This document shows, piece after piece, positions 1 to 11,367 of a DNA stretch of 64,000 nt. The notes below the pieces were generated by a model that saw only the letters and a program-made list of their open reading frames with translations, searched no databases and was not told the origin of the DNA. The position numbers and the translations under genes were made by a program. Source of the DNA: Begonia masoniana (taxonomy: Eukaryota; Streptophyta; Magnoliopsida; Cucurbitales; Begoniaceae). How positions within the stretch are numbered: the first letter of the stretch is position 1; the number at the start of each line of letters is the position of its first letter. The DNA lies in NCBI GenBank assembly GCA_022432975.1, contig CM039508.1:14292954-14356953 (forward strand), in the 5' to 3' direction.

Positions 1-1697
1 ATCGTTCATCGGCCGTAAGGCTTATTGATCATTGGCTGTAAGGCTTATCGTGTATTGGCCGAAAGGCGTATTGTATTGGCCGAAAGGCGTATTGAACATA
101 GTATTGGCCGAAAGGCGTATTGAGCATAGCATTGGCCGAAAGGCGTATTGATATAACTGTGCCGAAAGGCGTATTGAGCATAGCATTGGCCGAAAGGCGT
201 ATTGTATTGGCCGAAAGGCGTATTGATATAACTGTGCCGAAAGGCGTATTGAGCATAGCATTGGCCGAAAGGCGTATTGATATAACTGTGCCGAAAGGCG
301 TATTGTATTGGCCGAAAGGCGTATTGAACATAGTATTGGCCGAAAGGCGTATTGTATTGGCCGAAAGGCGTATTGATATAACTGTGCCGAAAGGCGTATT
401 GTATTGGCCGAAAGGCGTATTGATATAACTGTGCCGAAAGGCGTATTGTATTGGCCGAAAGGCGTATTGTATTGGCCGAAAGGCGTATTGTATTGGCCGA
501 AAGGCGTATTGTATTGGCCGAAAGGCGTATTGATATAACTGTGCCGAAAGGCGTATTGATATAACTGTGCCGAAAGGCGTATTGATATAACTGTGCCGAA
601 AGGCGTATTGAGCATAGCATTGGCCGAAAGGCGTATTGAGCATAGCATTGGCCGAAAGGCGTATTGAGCATAGCATTGGCCGAAAGGCGTATTGTATTGG
701 CCGAAAGGCGTATTGTATTGGCCGAAAGGCGTATTGTATTGGCCGAAAGGCGTATTGATATAACTGTGCGAAAGGCGTATTGAGCATAGCATTGGCCGAA
801 AGGCGTATTGAGCATAGCATTGGCCGAAAGGCGTATTGTATTGGCCGAAAGGCGTATTGAGCATAGCATTGGCCGAAAGGCGTATTGATATAACTGTGCC
901 GAAAGGCGTATTGAACATAGTATTGGCCGAAAGGCGTATTGAGCATAGCATTGGCCGAAAGGCGTATTGAGCATAGCATTGGCCGAAAGGCGTATTGAGC
1001 ATAGCATTGGCCGAAAGGCGTATTGATATAACTGTGCCGAAAGGCGTATTGAACATAGTATTGGCCGAAAGGCGTATTGATATAACTGTGCCGAAAGGCG
1101 TATTGAGCATAGCATTGGCCGAAAGGCGTATTGAGCATAGCATTGGCCGAAAGGCGTATTGATATAACTGTGCCGAAAGGCGTATTGTATTGGCCGAAAG
1201 GCGTATTGAGCATAGCATTGGCCGAAAGGCGTATTGAGCATAGCATTGGCCGAAAGGCGTATTGAACATAGTATTGGCCGAAAGGCGTATTGTATTGGCC
1301 GAAAGGCGTATTGTATTGGCCGAAAGGCGTATTGTATTGGCCGAAAGGCGTATTGAGCATAGCATTGGCCGAAAGGCGTATTGAACATAGTATTGGCCGA
1401 AAGGCGTATGATATAACTGTGCCGAAAGGCGTATGATATAACTGTGCCGAAAGGCGTATTGAGCATAGCATTGGCCGAAAGGCGTATTGAGCATAGCATT
1501 GGCCGAAAGGCGTATTGATATAACTGTGCCGAAAGGCGTATTGATATAACTGTGCCGAAAGGCGTATTGATATAACTGTGCCGAAAGGCGTATTGAGCAT
1601 AGCATTGGCCGAAAGGCGTATTGTATTGGCCGAAAGGCGTATTGAGCATAGCATTGGCCGAAAGGCGTCTTGTATTGGCCGAAAGGCGTATTGAGCA
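1..1697 (+). repeat. composite minisatellite with core GCCGAAAGGCGTATTG
   Basis: A 16-bp core GCCGAAAGGCGTATTG recurs roughly 65 times. It is separated by one of four linkers: TATTG (unit 21 bp), AGCATAGCATTG (28 bp), ATATAACTGT (26 bp) or AACATAGTATTG (28 bp). The linkers follow no simple period. Units before about position 60 are diverged, and the last unit decays at about 1697. The minus strand has no stop codon in any of its three frames over about 1.6 kb. This is a by-product of the repeat sequence and not evidence of coding. The array sits in LTR slot 1, before the exon 3 block. Confidence 0.95.
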
Positions 1698-2258
1698 TTG
1701 CATAGTAAGATAAATTAAAGCATGGTTTTATTGAACTCATACGCACAGCATGCATCGCATTTACTAGAGCTTACTGAGATTTTTTATCTCATAGTGTATT
1801 GTATGGTGTAGGTGATCTAGATATCGAGGATCCAGGTGAGGATGAGATTCCTCCTCCTGAGGCATGAGTCCGGTTGATCGAGGATGGCTGCGGTGGTGTG
1901 CTGGCGCAGTCGAGGCTTCACTGACCCGTGGGGATAGTATGTACAGAGTTTTGAGGGTCTTTTTGGGGTATTTGGGCTGATAGCTTTATAGACATTATAG
2001 GATGTTTAGGTAATGACATTTGTTTTGAAATTCTGGAACTGTTTGGTTGTATAGCGTTTTAAATGATTTTGTAAACTGTATTTGAATGTTTCAGGATTGG
2101 TGCGGATATGCTCGAGTTTTTGAGCTATCCACGCCAATTGTTTTTAGGAAGTTTTATCACGTATTGCCTGAGTGGTATGTTTAGCAATGATCGGGAATGA
2201 AATCGAAAGAATATTGAAATGTTTAGGGTGCTAGAATGTGAGGGAGAAAGAGGAATTT

Positions 2259-2285
2259 GCTCTCTGGAATCGGATTCCAGAGAGC
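2259..2285. repeat. 27-nt perfect palindrome bordering LTR slot 2
   Basis: Two 13-nt arms, GCTCTCTGGAATC and GATTCCAGAGAGC, flank a single central G. A related imperfect palindrome borders slot 2 in LTR C (about 8074-8109). Confidence 0.85.
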
Positions 2286-2348
2286 TGAAAGTTGAAGTGT
2301 TTTGGTAAGAAAAGAGTAGGCAAAATACAGAGGGCAGAGGGAGTGAAT

Positions 2349-2513
2349 CGCTGCACCACTCGCTGCATAACGCAGCGACTGGGCGCTGCACAACGCAGCA
2401 CCCGATCGCTGCAATGTGCAGCGATGCAGCGCCTGATCGCTGCACAATGCAGCGATCGCGCGCTGCATTGTGCAGCGCACACGGCGACCGTGCGCTGCAA
2501 ATGGCAGCGCCCG
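2349..2513. repeat. cluster of GCTGCA/TGCAGC hairpins (slot 2 of LTR A)
   Basis: Successive short inverted repeats built on CGCTGCA and TGCAGCG with 2-5 nt loops, for example CGCTGCAATGTGCAGCG and CGCTGCACAATGCAGCG. At least five consecutive hairpins can be drawn. The AGGGCAGAAT/ATTCTGCCCT palindrome at 2531-2554 closes the block. Confidence 0.85.
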
Positions 2514-2773
2514 GTCACTGCTGCTTTTCGAGGGCAGAATTCCGATTCTGCCCTCCCTCTTTTCAATTTGATTTTTTTAAAGTTTTAATTAATGTTTTAA
2601 GTTTTAATTATTTATTAAACGTTTTGTTTTAAATGCTTCCAAGGTTCAATTTCAATTCCGATTTCGATTCTGGTTTCGATTTCGGTTTAGATTCTGCCTA
2701 GAGTTTAGTTAAAATTATTAGGATAAAAAAAAAATAGTACGGAAAATACGGGTATAGTATTAGGGTCGTTACA

Positions 2774-4020
2774 TCTACTCTCACTAAATGGAGAGGGCAC
2801 GTCTTGCGGTTAGACAGCCCTTTCCATCTACTGGGGGGAAAACATACTTCACTAACTAGACAGCCATGTCTGAACCCCACCTCGTCGTGATCGGGATTAC
2901 GTGCATTCGTTTCTTTACATTAATTCATTTCTTTTCATAAAACCATGCAGTAACTCATTTTTCATGCTAATTTGAAAAAAGTGTGATGCATGTGTATGAA
3001 CGATGCAATAAACATACAATGAACAAAAAACAGTAAATAAAACCTAGAATAAGCATCCTATAACAGTAACACCCTAACTACCCATCCTATCTCCCCAAAA
3101 CGTTCGGATTCACCAAGACCTCGATCAACAACTCTCTCAGGGTGTAGGCCAATCGGCCAAACAAGTCACGAACACTTACCTCGCGTCCGTAGCACACCGA
3201 TCCCCGTTCACGAGCGTTGTTCACCTAGACCAATTCATAGAGTTCGTCATTAACATCGAGCTTAGAACATCGAATTTTGAAGATGGATGAAACTCCTAAC
3301 TAAAGAAAATTTCTTAAAATTTTATTTTAATTCATTGAGGCATTTTATCAAGCAATTCATGCTCATGAATTCCTAACCTCCATTAATGGAGTTTTCAAGA
3401 ATCTCCAACCACCAAAAATCTCAACAACCCTCATTAATCCAACTAACTCTCATCAAAAATAATAATTACGCCCATTAGAGCCATAATCACGGTAAATCTA
3501 TCGATTTCAAGCCCTAATCCATATTTTTGACAAAACCTAACAAACTCTAACCGTATAACTCCACGAAAATCAAAATATAACGTTCGAAAACTATAGAATC
3601 CTACCTAGGGCTATGATTGGAGAAGAAAACGCGAAGAACGGAAGTCGATCGGAGGAGTGTCAGTCGCCAGAGGAAGGAATCACGTGAGAGGGAGGAAGGG
3701 AAATCGCCGTTGGAGGTGCTTTTTGTAGAGAAGAAATCGCCAAGTGATGAGGGAGGGAGAGAAATGTGATTTTTTATTAAAATTTGGCTTGTCAAATTAC
3801 CTTATCGCCCCTCCTTTATATTTCTATTTGTTTCGTTACTTATTTCATTATTTAACCATTGATTCGTTTTCTTCAAATTTTTCTTATTTCACCAGAAATT
3901 TCAATTTATTACCGAGGCTTCATTAAAATTTTCCGTTAACAAAATTGACTTAATTTGACATATCTACCAAAATGCCATTGTATATTAGAATAACAAATTC
4001 CTGTAAAACTGGGTGTTACA
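2774..4020 (-). mobile_element. inverted LTR fragment B (5' part of a Tekay-type LTR)
   Basis: Read on the minus strand it starts TGTAACACCC at 4020, matching the start of LTR F. The exon 1 donor CCCTAG|GTAG falls at 3605/3604. The exon 2 block is 3180-3224 (45 nt), followed by the GGCC-loop-GGCC hairpin at 3147-3158. The fragment stops at 2774 inside slot 1, so exon 3 and the LTR 3' end are missing. At the position where LTRs F and L have an ATG 28 nt before the exon 1 donor, this copy has GCG. Its start abuts pol sequence exactly at 4021, as expected for an insertion into that pol. Confidence 0.75.
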
Positions 4021-6213
4021 GTTTCAGTGGACCCAGCTAAGATTCAAGCCGTAAGGAAGTGGCCTCAGCCTAAGAATGCAAGTGATGTATGAAGTTTCGT
4101 AGGACTGGCTTGATATTATCGGAAGTTTATCGAAGGGTTTTCAATCATAGCCAAGCCCCCGAAGAACTTAACAAAGAAGGAAGTGAAGTATGAATGGTCT
4201 AAGGCCTGTGAAGAAAGTTTTCAGACCCTGAAGCAAAAGTTGACCACAGCGCCATTGTTGATTCTACCCATGGAGAATGGAGTATTCAGTATCTATTGTG
4301 ACGTGTCCAAAGTAGGATCAGGATACGTATTGATGCAGGACGGAAAGGTCATTGCCTATGCCTCTAGACAACTGAAGAGTTATGAGCAGAATTATCCAAC
4401 ACATGACTTAGAATTGGCGGCAGTGGTTTTTGCATTGAAGATATGGAGACATTACCTCTATGGAAAAAAGTACGAAGTATATTCGGACCATAAAAGTTTA
4501 AAGTACCTATTTACACAAAAAGATCTAAACATGAGGCAAAGGAGATAGTTGGAGTTCGTGAAAGACTACGACTTTGAAATCAAGCATCATCCTGGAAAGG
4601 CGAATACGGTGGCAGACGCATTGAGTAGGATGCCTAAGATCGAGGAATCAGTTGTTTTTTGTATGCTAGCTTTGTTGAGAAAGGAAATCCAGAGGTTTGA
4701 ATTAGAGGCAGTTTTTTAGCTTTCGGCCTTACTTGCAAACTTGACGATACGGCCGACCCTTTTGGCAAAATTAAAGAGGCTCAACAGTTAGACACGGAAG
4801 AAAAGGAGGCTATTGTAGCCAAGTTGACTGTTTCATCTTCTGAATTCGGTTACTCGGAAGATGGCATTCTGAGGTTTCGGGACTGTTGGTACATTCCTAA
4901 GGATGAAGAGTTGAGAAAGTTGATTATGGCAGAGGCACATTCATCATCGTTCTCAGTGCATCCGGGTAACACCAAGATGTACCGAGATCTGAAAGTGCAT
5001 TATTGGTGGCCGAACATGAAGCGTGATGTGGCCGGTTATGTACAGTCCTACCTAGTTTTCCAACAAGTTAAGGCAGAACACCAGAGGCCAGGCGGGATGT
5101 TACAACCTCTATCGATTCTCAAGTGGAAGTGGGATCATATTGCAATGGACTTCGTAAATGGATTACCGAGGACGATAAAAGGGCATGATAGTATATGGGT
5201 CATAGTTGATAAATTGATGAAGACGGCTCATTTCCTTCCAGTAAAAATGACTTACACGATGAATCAGTTTGCCGAGCTGTATGTCAAGGAGATTTTAAGA
5301 TTGCACGGGGTTCCAGTGTCGATTGTTTTGGACCAAGATCCCAGGTTTACTTCGAGGTTTTGGAAAAGTTTACAAGGTGCTATGGGTACGAAGTTAACTT
5401 TTAGCACGGCTTTCTACCCACAGACTGACGGACAATCTGAGAGGACGATTCAGATATTTGAGGATATATTGAGAGCATGCGTGCGTGCTAGAGTTTCAAG
5501 CATCTTGGAGCCGGTATTTACCTTTGGTTGAATTTGCGTATAATAACAGTTATCAGTCTACGATTGGAATGGCTCCGTACGAAGCGCTGTATGGCAGAAA
5601 GTGTAGGTCACCACTGTATTGGGATGAGGTGGGCGAAGCTAAGTTGATTGGATCGAAAATTTTACAACAACTATCTGAGAAGGTTGCTCTGATTAGGCAA
5701 AGAATGGAAACTGCACAGAGTCGCCAAAAGAGCTATGCAGATCGAAGGAGGCGAGATTTGGAGTTAGTAGTTGGTGATGAGGTGTTTTTGAAAGTTTCAC
5801 CGTTCAAAGGCGTGGTTCGCTTTGGTAAAAGAGGAAAGTTGAATCCACGGTTTGTTGGACCGTTCCCCATTACAGAGAGGATTTGAGCTACAGCGTACAA
5901 GCTTCAATTGCAGTTGTCTATGGAAGGAGTACATAATGTCTTCCACATGTCGACGCTGAGGAAATGTGTACGGGATCCGACGCACGTGGTAGAATCAGTT
6001 AATCTTGAGATACAACCGACTTTGACTTATGAAGAGAGACCGATACAGATTCTGGAGTCTTCGTTTAAGGTCTTGCGTAACAAAACAATCCCATTTGTAA
6101 AGGTGTTGTGGAGAAACCAAAACGTAGAGGAAGCGACTTGGGAGCGCCTACAGAACATGATGGACAGATATCCAGAGTTATTTAGGTACGAAATTTTGAG
6201 GACAAAATTCTAA
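4021..6213 (+). pseudogene. pol: decayed Tekay-like gypsy pol (RT end, RNase H, integrase, chromodomain)
   Basis: The sequence enters pol downstream of the RT active site (near 4021, VDPAKIQA). The RNase H domain follows (4183-4548, [10 protein letters not shown] and SDHKSLKYL). Next come the integrase zinc region and core (about 4824-5880, [27 protein letters not shown]) and a chromodomain-like C-terminus (to 6213, EEATWERLQ). Breaks visible: TAG at 4546-4548, a 4-bp duplication near 5480 (GCGTGCGTGC where the homologue at 17805 has one copy fewer) that shifts frame, and TGA at 5884-5886. The 5' half is absent because inverted LTR B joins at 4021. A polypurine tract and LTR C follow directly. 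Confidence 0.9.
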
Positions 6214-6225
6214 ATAAGGAGGGTA

Positions 6226-6238
6226 GGATGTAACGCCC
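6226..6238 (+). other. polypurine tract
   Basis: AAGGAGGGTAGGA lies immediately before the TGTAACGCCC start of LTR C. In LTR retrotransposons this is the plus-strand primer site. The same position relative to pol and LTR is seen at 18538, 31754 and (inverted) 60049. Confidence 0.85.
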
Positions 6239-8573
6239 AGAAATTTCAGTTCTGGGTTTTGAGTTTTAGGTTGTCGGGTTTAGTTATTTTAAGCCTTATA
6301 GAGTTTTAAATTCGTAGAAATAGTAAATTAAGTCCGATTTAAGAATGAGAAGTTTTGTTAAAACCCTAGAAATAAGTTGGAATATTTGAAGGAATAAGGA
6401 AGTTTTGGGAAACCAAATCGATAGGTTAAAGAGCGAAACAAATGAGAGTTATGAGGAAAGGGCAAACATGTAATTAGTGAAACCAAGTTATTATAAAAAT
6501 AACAAATCTTTTCACCCCTTAGCATTTCACGAAAATCCTTCAGAGCACATTTCTTTTCTTTCCCCCTCCTTGGCGATTTCTTCCTCCTTCACGCTGTTGC
6601 TTCCTTCAGCCGATCAACTCCTCTGATTCCGGCGATTTTTCCTTCGAGTTTCCTTCCCCAAATCGATACTCTAGGTAAGTTCTATACTTTGGGTATGTTT
6701 AGTTGTTGTTTTAGAGTTGATTTTGGTTTAAGGTTTTGTGAGAAATTTCCAGATTTTCGTTAGATATCGATAGGATACTGATTTTATTGCCCATTGATGA
6801 CACATTTATTGTTATTTTGAAAGATTGAAGGAATTAATGATGTTTGGTTGTTTGTTAGGGTTAATTTGGGTTGTTGGAGGTTGTTGGAAAGCCATTAATG
6901 GAGGTTAAGTAAATGGTGAGCGCAATGTGCTCGATGAAATGCCCGGAAAAAGTGATTTAGAGTTTTTGAAAAAAATTGTCTTAGCTCGGGGTTTCGTTTA
7001 GTTTTGAATTTGATGATTTAGAGTCAATACTAATGACGTGTTATGAAAATTCCTTAGGTAACCCAAGCTCTCAGGACGGTGCTCGGCATAGCTAGGACGC
7101 AAGGTAAGTGACGTGTTATGAAAATGCCTTAGGCTTCCGGCCCTGAAGGCCCTACATCATATCGATGTTAGAATTGTGTGTTATGATGATATTTGATCGT
7201 AGTGGAGATCTTAGTGAGTCGGGTAGCCTAGGATAGAGCTTTAGCTATTAGTTAAGAGTTTTGTCCGCCTACGGGCTATAGATGTTACGGCAATGTTAGA
7301 AGTCGTTTTTGATAAATGTTGTATGTGTAGGTCTTCTCATGCATCATGCTTTACGAAATAACGAACTATTTACGAGCATGATTTTATGAAAACTGAAATA
7401 AAGAACGATAATGAACTACGGATGTCATGTGTTCTCACAGGGCAAGGCACAGTTCTTACGAGGCAAGTCATGTTTCTCACAGGGCAAGTATGTGGTCTAC
7501 TAAATAAACGAACATGTTTTACAAATGTCATGCATCTATGTAAATGTTTTGTTTAGTGCACTCATTACTAAGTATTAGGCTTAACGTGTTTATCGTATGA
7601 TGTAGGTGACGAGAACGAAGGTAAGGAACATCTTCATGATGATCAATTATAAGTGATCGGTGGATGGGATGTGATGAATTTTAGGATCTATTTTGGATAT
7701 TGTATAGTGGATGTAGGCTTGGAGTTGTGTCGTTTAGAACGATTTGATAAACGTATTTATTTTGGTGATGTTTTAAGGAATTCCACTTTTACATTTAACT
7801 CTTGTGTTGTGAATTGGGTAGGATGGTATTTGATGATTTTAGGTACTTTAAACCCATAAGGATTCGCTCGGTTTTTAGAGCGATCCATACAGTCCGTCTC
7901 CGTGATTTATGTCGTGTCTTGATTATGTTTAGGCTATGCTCTGGGCGGTGTTTTGAGGATTCAGGAATTGAAGAATTCATGGGGATAGAGGAGTAGTGAA
8001 GGGTTGTTAATTGTTAGTTTGTTGAGTGTTATGTGTTGAAGAAAAAAAAAAAAATAGGTGAGGGTGAATTGAGGCAACTCTCTGGAATTCAGATTCCAGA
8101 GAAGTTGCCGATCGATCGCCATAAGGGGCGATTGATTGACAACTGATAAGCTAAGCGCTCTTGTTTTCCAGAGCGCTAGCCGATCAATCGGCCAAAAGGG
8201 GCCGATCGATCGGCTGTTGGTTTTGCTAAGCGCTCTGGAAAACCAGAGCGCTAGCCGATCGATCGGCCAAAGAGGGCCGATCGATCGGCTGTTTTATGGC
8301 AAGGGCGATCGATCGGCCATCAAGGGGCCGATCGATTGACTAAGAGTAAATGGGCGATTCTGCCATTCCTCCGCATACTACTTACTGTTTGCTCTAAATA
8401 TTGTTTTTCTTAATTGATTTCACGACTGTTTTATCGACTTAGACTTTGATTTAGAGATAAAGTGTAAAAAATATATATATATATAGGAAAAATTTTACAC
8501 AAACTTACGAGGTCTTATGTTAAATTATGTCACGGTAAGTCCGTGGTGGCCCTGACGGGTTGGGGTCGTCACA
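6239..8573 (+). mobile_element. LTR C, complete Tekay-type LTR (2.3 kb)
   Basis: Starts TGTAACGCCC after a polypurine tract and ends GGGTCGTCACA. A TATAAAAA box lies at about 6492-6499, roughly 255 bp in, so U3 is short and the rest is R/U5. The exon 1 donor is CTCTAG|GTAAGT at 6674/6675. Exon 2 block: 7058-7103 (46 nt), with a GGCC-CTGAA-GGCC hairpin at 7139-7151. Exon 3 block: 7606-7652, ending TAA. It is preceded by one pol and followed by leader and gag-start sequence, so it joins two elements in tandem. Confidence 0.85.
8074..8345. repeat. palindromic slot 2 of LTR C (CCGATCGATCGG units and hairpins)
   Basis: Repeated CCGATCGATCGG palindromes alternate with CCAAAAGGGGCCGATC-type linkers. 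A perfect hairpin AGCGCTCTGG-AAAA-CCAGAGCGCT lies at 8229-8252. The left border is a long imperfect palindrome around CTCTGGAAT/ATTCCAGAG (8074-8109). Confidence 0.85.
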
Positions 8574-8741
8574 ACCGTCGCACTAGAACTCTCCATCGAT
8601 TGTAAGTATTTAAGTTATGAATGATTCCTAGACATTTATGTTGTTTTGTATTGTCTAATGTGTCTAGAAGCAGGAAAATGCCGAGAGCACCTAGACCCCG
8701 TAGGTCGGCCACGGGACTTGACTTGATGTTGACTTTGACTT
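8574..8741 (+). pseudogene. gag: retrotransposon leader and first codons of gag, then broken
   Basis: Follows the LTR C terminus. An intron-like segment GTAAGT...TGTCTAG spans 8602-8667, at the same position as in the leader of the element at 27143. An ATG at 8678 begins MPRAPRPRRS, a gag-like start. Recognisable coding sequence ends within about 20 codons (TAG after LTLT), and inverted LTR D sequence begins near 8742. The expected tRNA-Met primer-binding site right after 8573 is not recognisable. Confidence 0.55.
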
Positions 8742-8954
8742 AGACATTTTGGATGTAAAATTTTTCATTTAAGAACCACTTAAAACGGAGACCAAAATCA
8801 TTTTCGGTAAAACATTGACTCGGTTTTTGAGTCGTTTGAATCATTTAAAATACGTGGAAAAACATTCGGAAAATACGTTCAGGAAGTATCACGAAACATC
8901 GGGTTGAAACGTGTTTGAAAATCAAAACTTGAAAAAAATCACCTTGGAGCACGT

Positions 8955-9345
8955 GACATGCGGCGCGCGCGTCGCTCGACTAACGCGAGCGCATGGCGCA
9001 CGGCCGTCACGCGCATGGTACGCTGCTGCCGCGTGCGCGGCATACCACCAGCGCGCGTGCCCACCTAGGTGCGCACAGCACTCGGCTGGCGCGCTCGGGG
9101 TAGCCGATCGATCAGAACCAGCTCTGGTATCGACCACGTATGCCGCAGCCAATCGATCGCACCTCATGCAACCGATCGATCGGTCCTAGCCGATGGATCA
9201 CGCCTTGTGCTCGATCAATCTGCTAACGCTCTGTTGCCTGTCCAAAAATCTAACCTTCAGCCGATCGATCGGCTCCCGGGCCACGATCGATCGGCTACGT
9301 GTGCTCTGCGGGCGCATCTCGCACGATTTGCGCGATCCCCGCACG
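8955..9345. repeat. GC-rich and CGATCGATCG palindromic slot 2 of LTR D
   Basis: Contains a GCGCGC-rich stretch (8958-9090) and then repeated CCGATCGATCGG and CGATCGATC palindromes (9100-9300). Composition differs sharply from the AT-rich surroundings. Confidence 0.75.
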
Positions 9346-11101
9346 CACCCTGCGTGCATTCAGTGCACTCAACGCACCACTTCACCATTTTTCTCCCTTT
9401 TTCACATTTTCTCCATTTCTTTTACCAAGACTTTACAATAAACTTACTTAAAACCATTCACAACCTCTCTAGATGTAAAATACTTCAAAACCCCAAAAAC
9501 ACAACTCAAAAACATAACTTAAAACGTGTTAGAAAATGTGGCGGAATTTATGAAACCAAACTGCATGGATCAATCTAAAAACTGAACATCGGCTATCTAG
9601 ACAAAAGTTTGAAAACATCTACACGAGACCTTTACATCACCTAAACCCAAAAAGACTTTACAAACGTAACATAGACCTCGAAACGTCACCCACCGGTCAA
9701 AATTTGTCTGACTGCCATAACAAACCTCGCAAGCTCGTCCCGCCAACCGCACCTATTCATCGGCCTGAGGTTCAGAGTCCTCATCCGTACGATCCGTACC
9801 TACATCATAGAGTTCAACTAATGAGCCTAAAACTCAGTAAGATCATATAATGCAAGGGATGCACGTGCTATGCATGAACGTTTCAAAAACATGAACATAC
9901 TTTACATTTACATCAACTGTACATGTGGTATAAATGAGGCTTATAGGGGAACAGGCAAGCATACATACATGACATGGGTTAGTGGTTTTGCCTTGTCCCA
10001 GGGAGGGATAAAAACATATTGTCCACGGCATGGACGATTTGACATTGGTCCCAGAAAAAGACACGAACATATGTCAGTCTCCGTTCCACACTTAACCGTA
10101 CTATACATTTGCATTTTTATCTTTCTTACCTCAAATCACGTGCATAAAATGTTTTGCATTACTTTCGTGAAAACGTGATGCATGAAAATACATTGTGCAT
10201 AAACATAACATAATGAAATGACAAGTCCTCAAAGCATAATAAGCGACAAATCATCAAGACAATACATGAAACAAACATACTTAACCTAAAACATATTTTA
10301 CGTCCTATCTACCCGTAAACAAACCCCGAAAACGTAAAAGCCTAGTACCTCCGTGATGTAGGCCTTAAGGGCCAAACACATGCATACGAACTTACCTGAG
10401 ATCCGTAGGGTTTGCAAGCCTTGAACGTTTTTCCTCAGTGATTCAAGTACCTATAACACACATAATCGAACCATAATCCACGTTACATAGGTGCTAGCTA
10501 GTACACTAAGTAAAACACAATCCAAGCTCCATTCAAATAGCGTAAAACAATCAAATATCAAATTCAAGCAAATTTCTATTCAAAAATATCAGATTTCTCT
10601 CTATTTTTAGGCTAAATTTCAAACGGTCATAACTTCCTCGTTTGTTATCCGTTTTTGACGATTCAACATGTTTCAAAAAGCTTATTACCTCTAGATTAAC
10701 ATGAAGTTGTCAATTTATAAAAAGCAAAACCAAAACGATAGCAAAAATTCTAAATTCATAAGTTGCCCTATATAATGCCGATTTTTGAACTGAAAGTCTG
10801 TTTTTCATTGAATGTGCTTCGTTTCTCCTTAGTTTATCCATTCGAATCCTTAAATAACGTTCTAACATACTTTAGCATGAAATTGACGAGTTTCTAAAAC
10901 CATAACCCAAAAAACCTTCAACGAAATCAACGTATAACTAGCCTAAACTCGTTAACTAACGTAGAGGCTTACCTTAAACGAATAAAATGGAAGAAACAAA
11001 GAGGAGAAGAGCTTCTGTCATCAGCGTCGACGTGAAAATTGGTTCGTCGTCGCCTGGAGAAGAAGAAGTGTAGAGAAATGGAAATGAAGAAGAAAAATAA
11101 A

Positions 11102-11144
11102 GGGGGGGGGGGGGGTATCTGGCGATGGAGAGAGAGAGAGAGAG
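11102..11144. repeat. poly-G run and GA microsatellite
   Basis: 14 consecutive G (11102-11115) and a GA repeat (11128-11144), in the exon 1 region of inverted LTR D. LTR E carries a 16-C run (12991-13006) in the equivalent promoter-proximal place. Confidence 0.9.
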
Positions 11145-11367
11145 GTGGTGTTTGGTTACACCCACAACGATTGCTTCACAGTTAAGTTTTGTTATTTCGA
11201 CTTAAAATCTTGCATGTTTTAACTCTCTATTTTTCGCTCTAATTTTCTTAAATCCGTAAATTTTCGGCGTCCAAATTCTAATAAAAATTTTATTGTATTT
11301 ATAGGGAATTAATTCCGTTCAGTGAATTTTAGGGATAATTACATGACCGGATATGTCGGGTGTTACA

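Larger units (their letters stand above)
1..2773 (+). mobile_element. LTR A, 3' part of a Tekay-type gypsy LTR, cut by window start
   Basis: The segment ends with GGGTCGTTACA at 2763-2773, the same terminus as other LTR copies in the window. A long minisatellite fills positions 1-1697. After it come the conserved block TATGGTGTAG|GT and a short open stretch 1812-1867 ending in TGA (the exon 3 of the putative LTR minigene). A conserved TGACCCGTGGGG block follows near 1930. Two palindromes bracket a GCTGCA-rich hairpin cluster at 2259-2554. No primer-binding site follows position 2773; inverted LTR B starts there instead. The LTR start lies before the window. Confidence 0.75.
8742..11367 (-). 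mobile_element. inverted LTR D (3' end missing)
   Basis: On the minus strand the LTR starts TGTAACACCCGACATATCC at 11367. Exon 1 donor AAG|GTAAGC at 10973/10972. Exon 2 block 10396-10450 (55 nt, nine more than the common 46). GGCC-TTAAG-GGCC hairpin at 10361-10373. Exon 3 block 9753-9799, ending TAG. A GC-rich and palindromic slot 2 lies at 8955-9345. The last 80-100 bp of the LTR are missing at the left junction near 8742, where it meets gag-start sequence. At its right end it meets RT sequence at 11368. Confidence 0.75.

Noticed and set aside
1..1697. CRISPR-like array
   Set aside because: Cores are 16 bp and the linkers are only four sequences reused many times. There are no unique spacers or cas genes, and the setting is a plant LTR.
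22..1755. Long minus-strand open frames (over 540 codons in all three frames)
   Set aside because: They are caused by the minisatellite lacking stop codons on the minus strand in every frame. The translated products are the same short repeat, and no start or promoter context supports a gene.
4183..6213. Separate genes for RNase H and integrase pieces
   Set aside because: They are pieces of one decayed pol split by stops and a 4-bp duplication.
8911..9578. Protein-coding frames in the GC-rich block
   Set aside because: They result from GC richness in slot 2 of LTR D, overlap on both strands, and are low-complexity.
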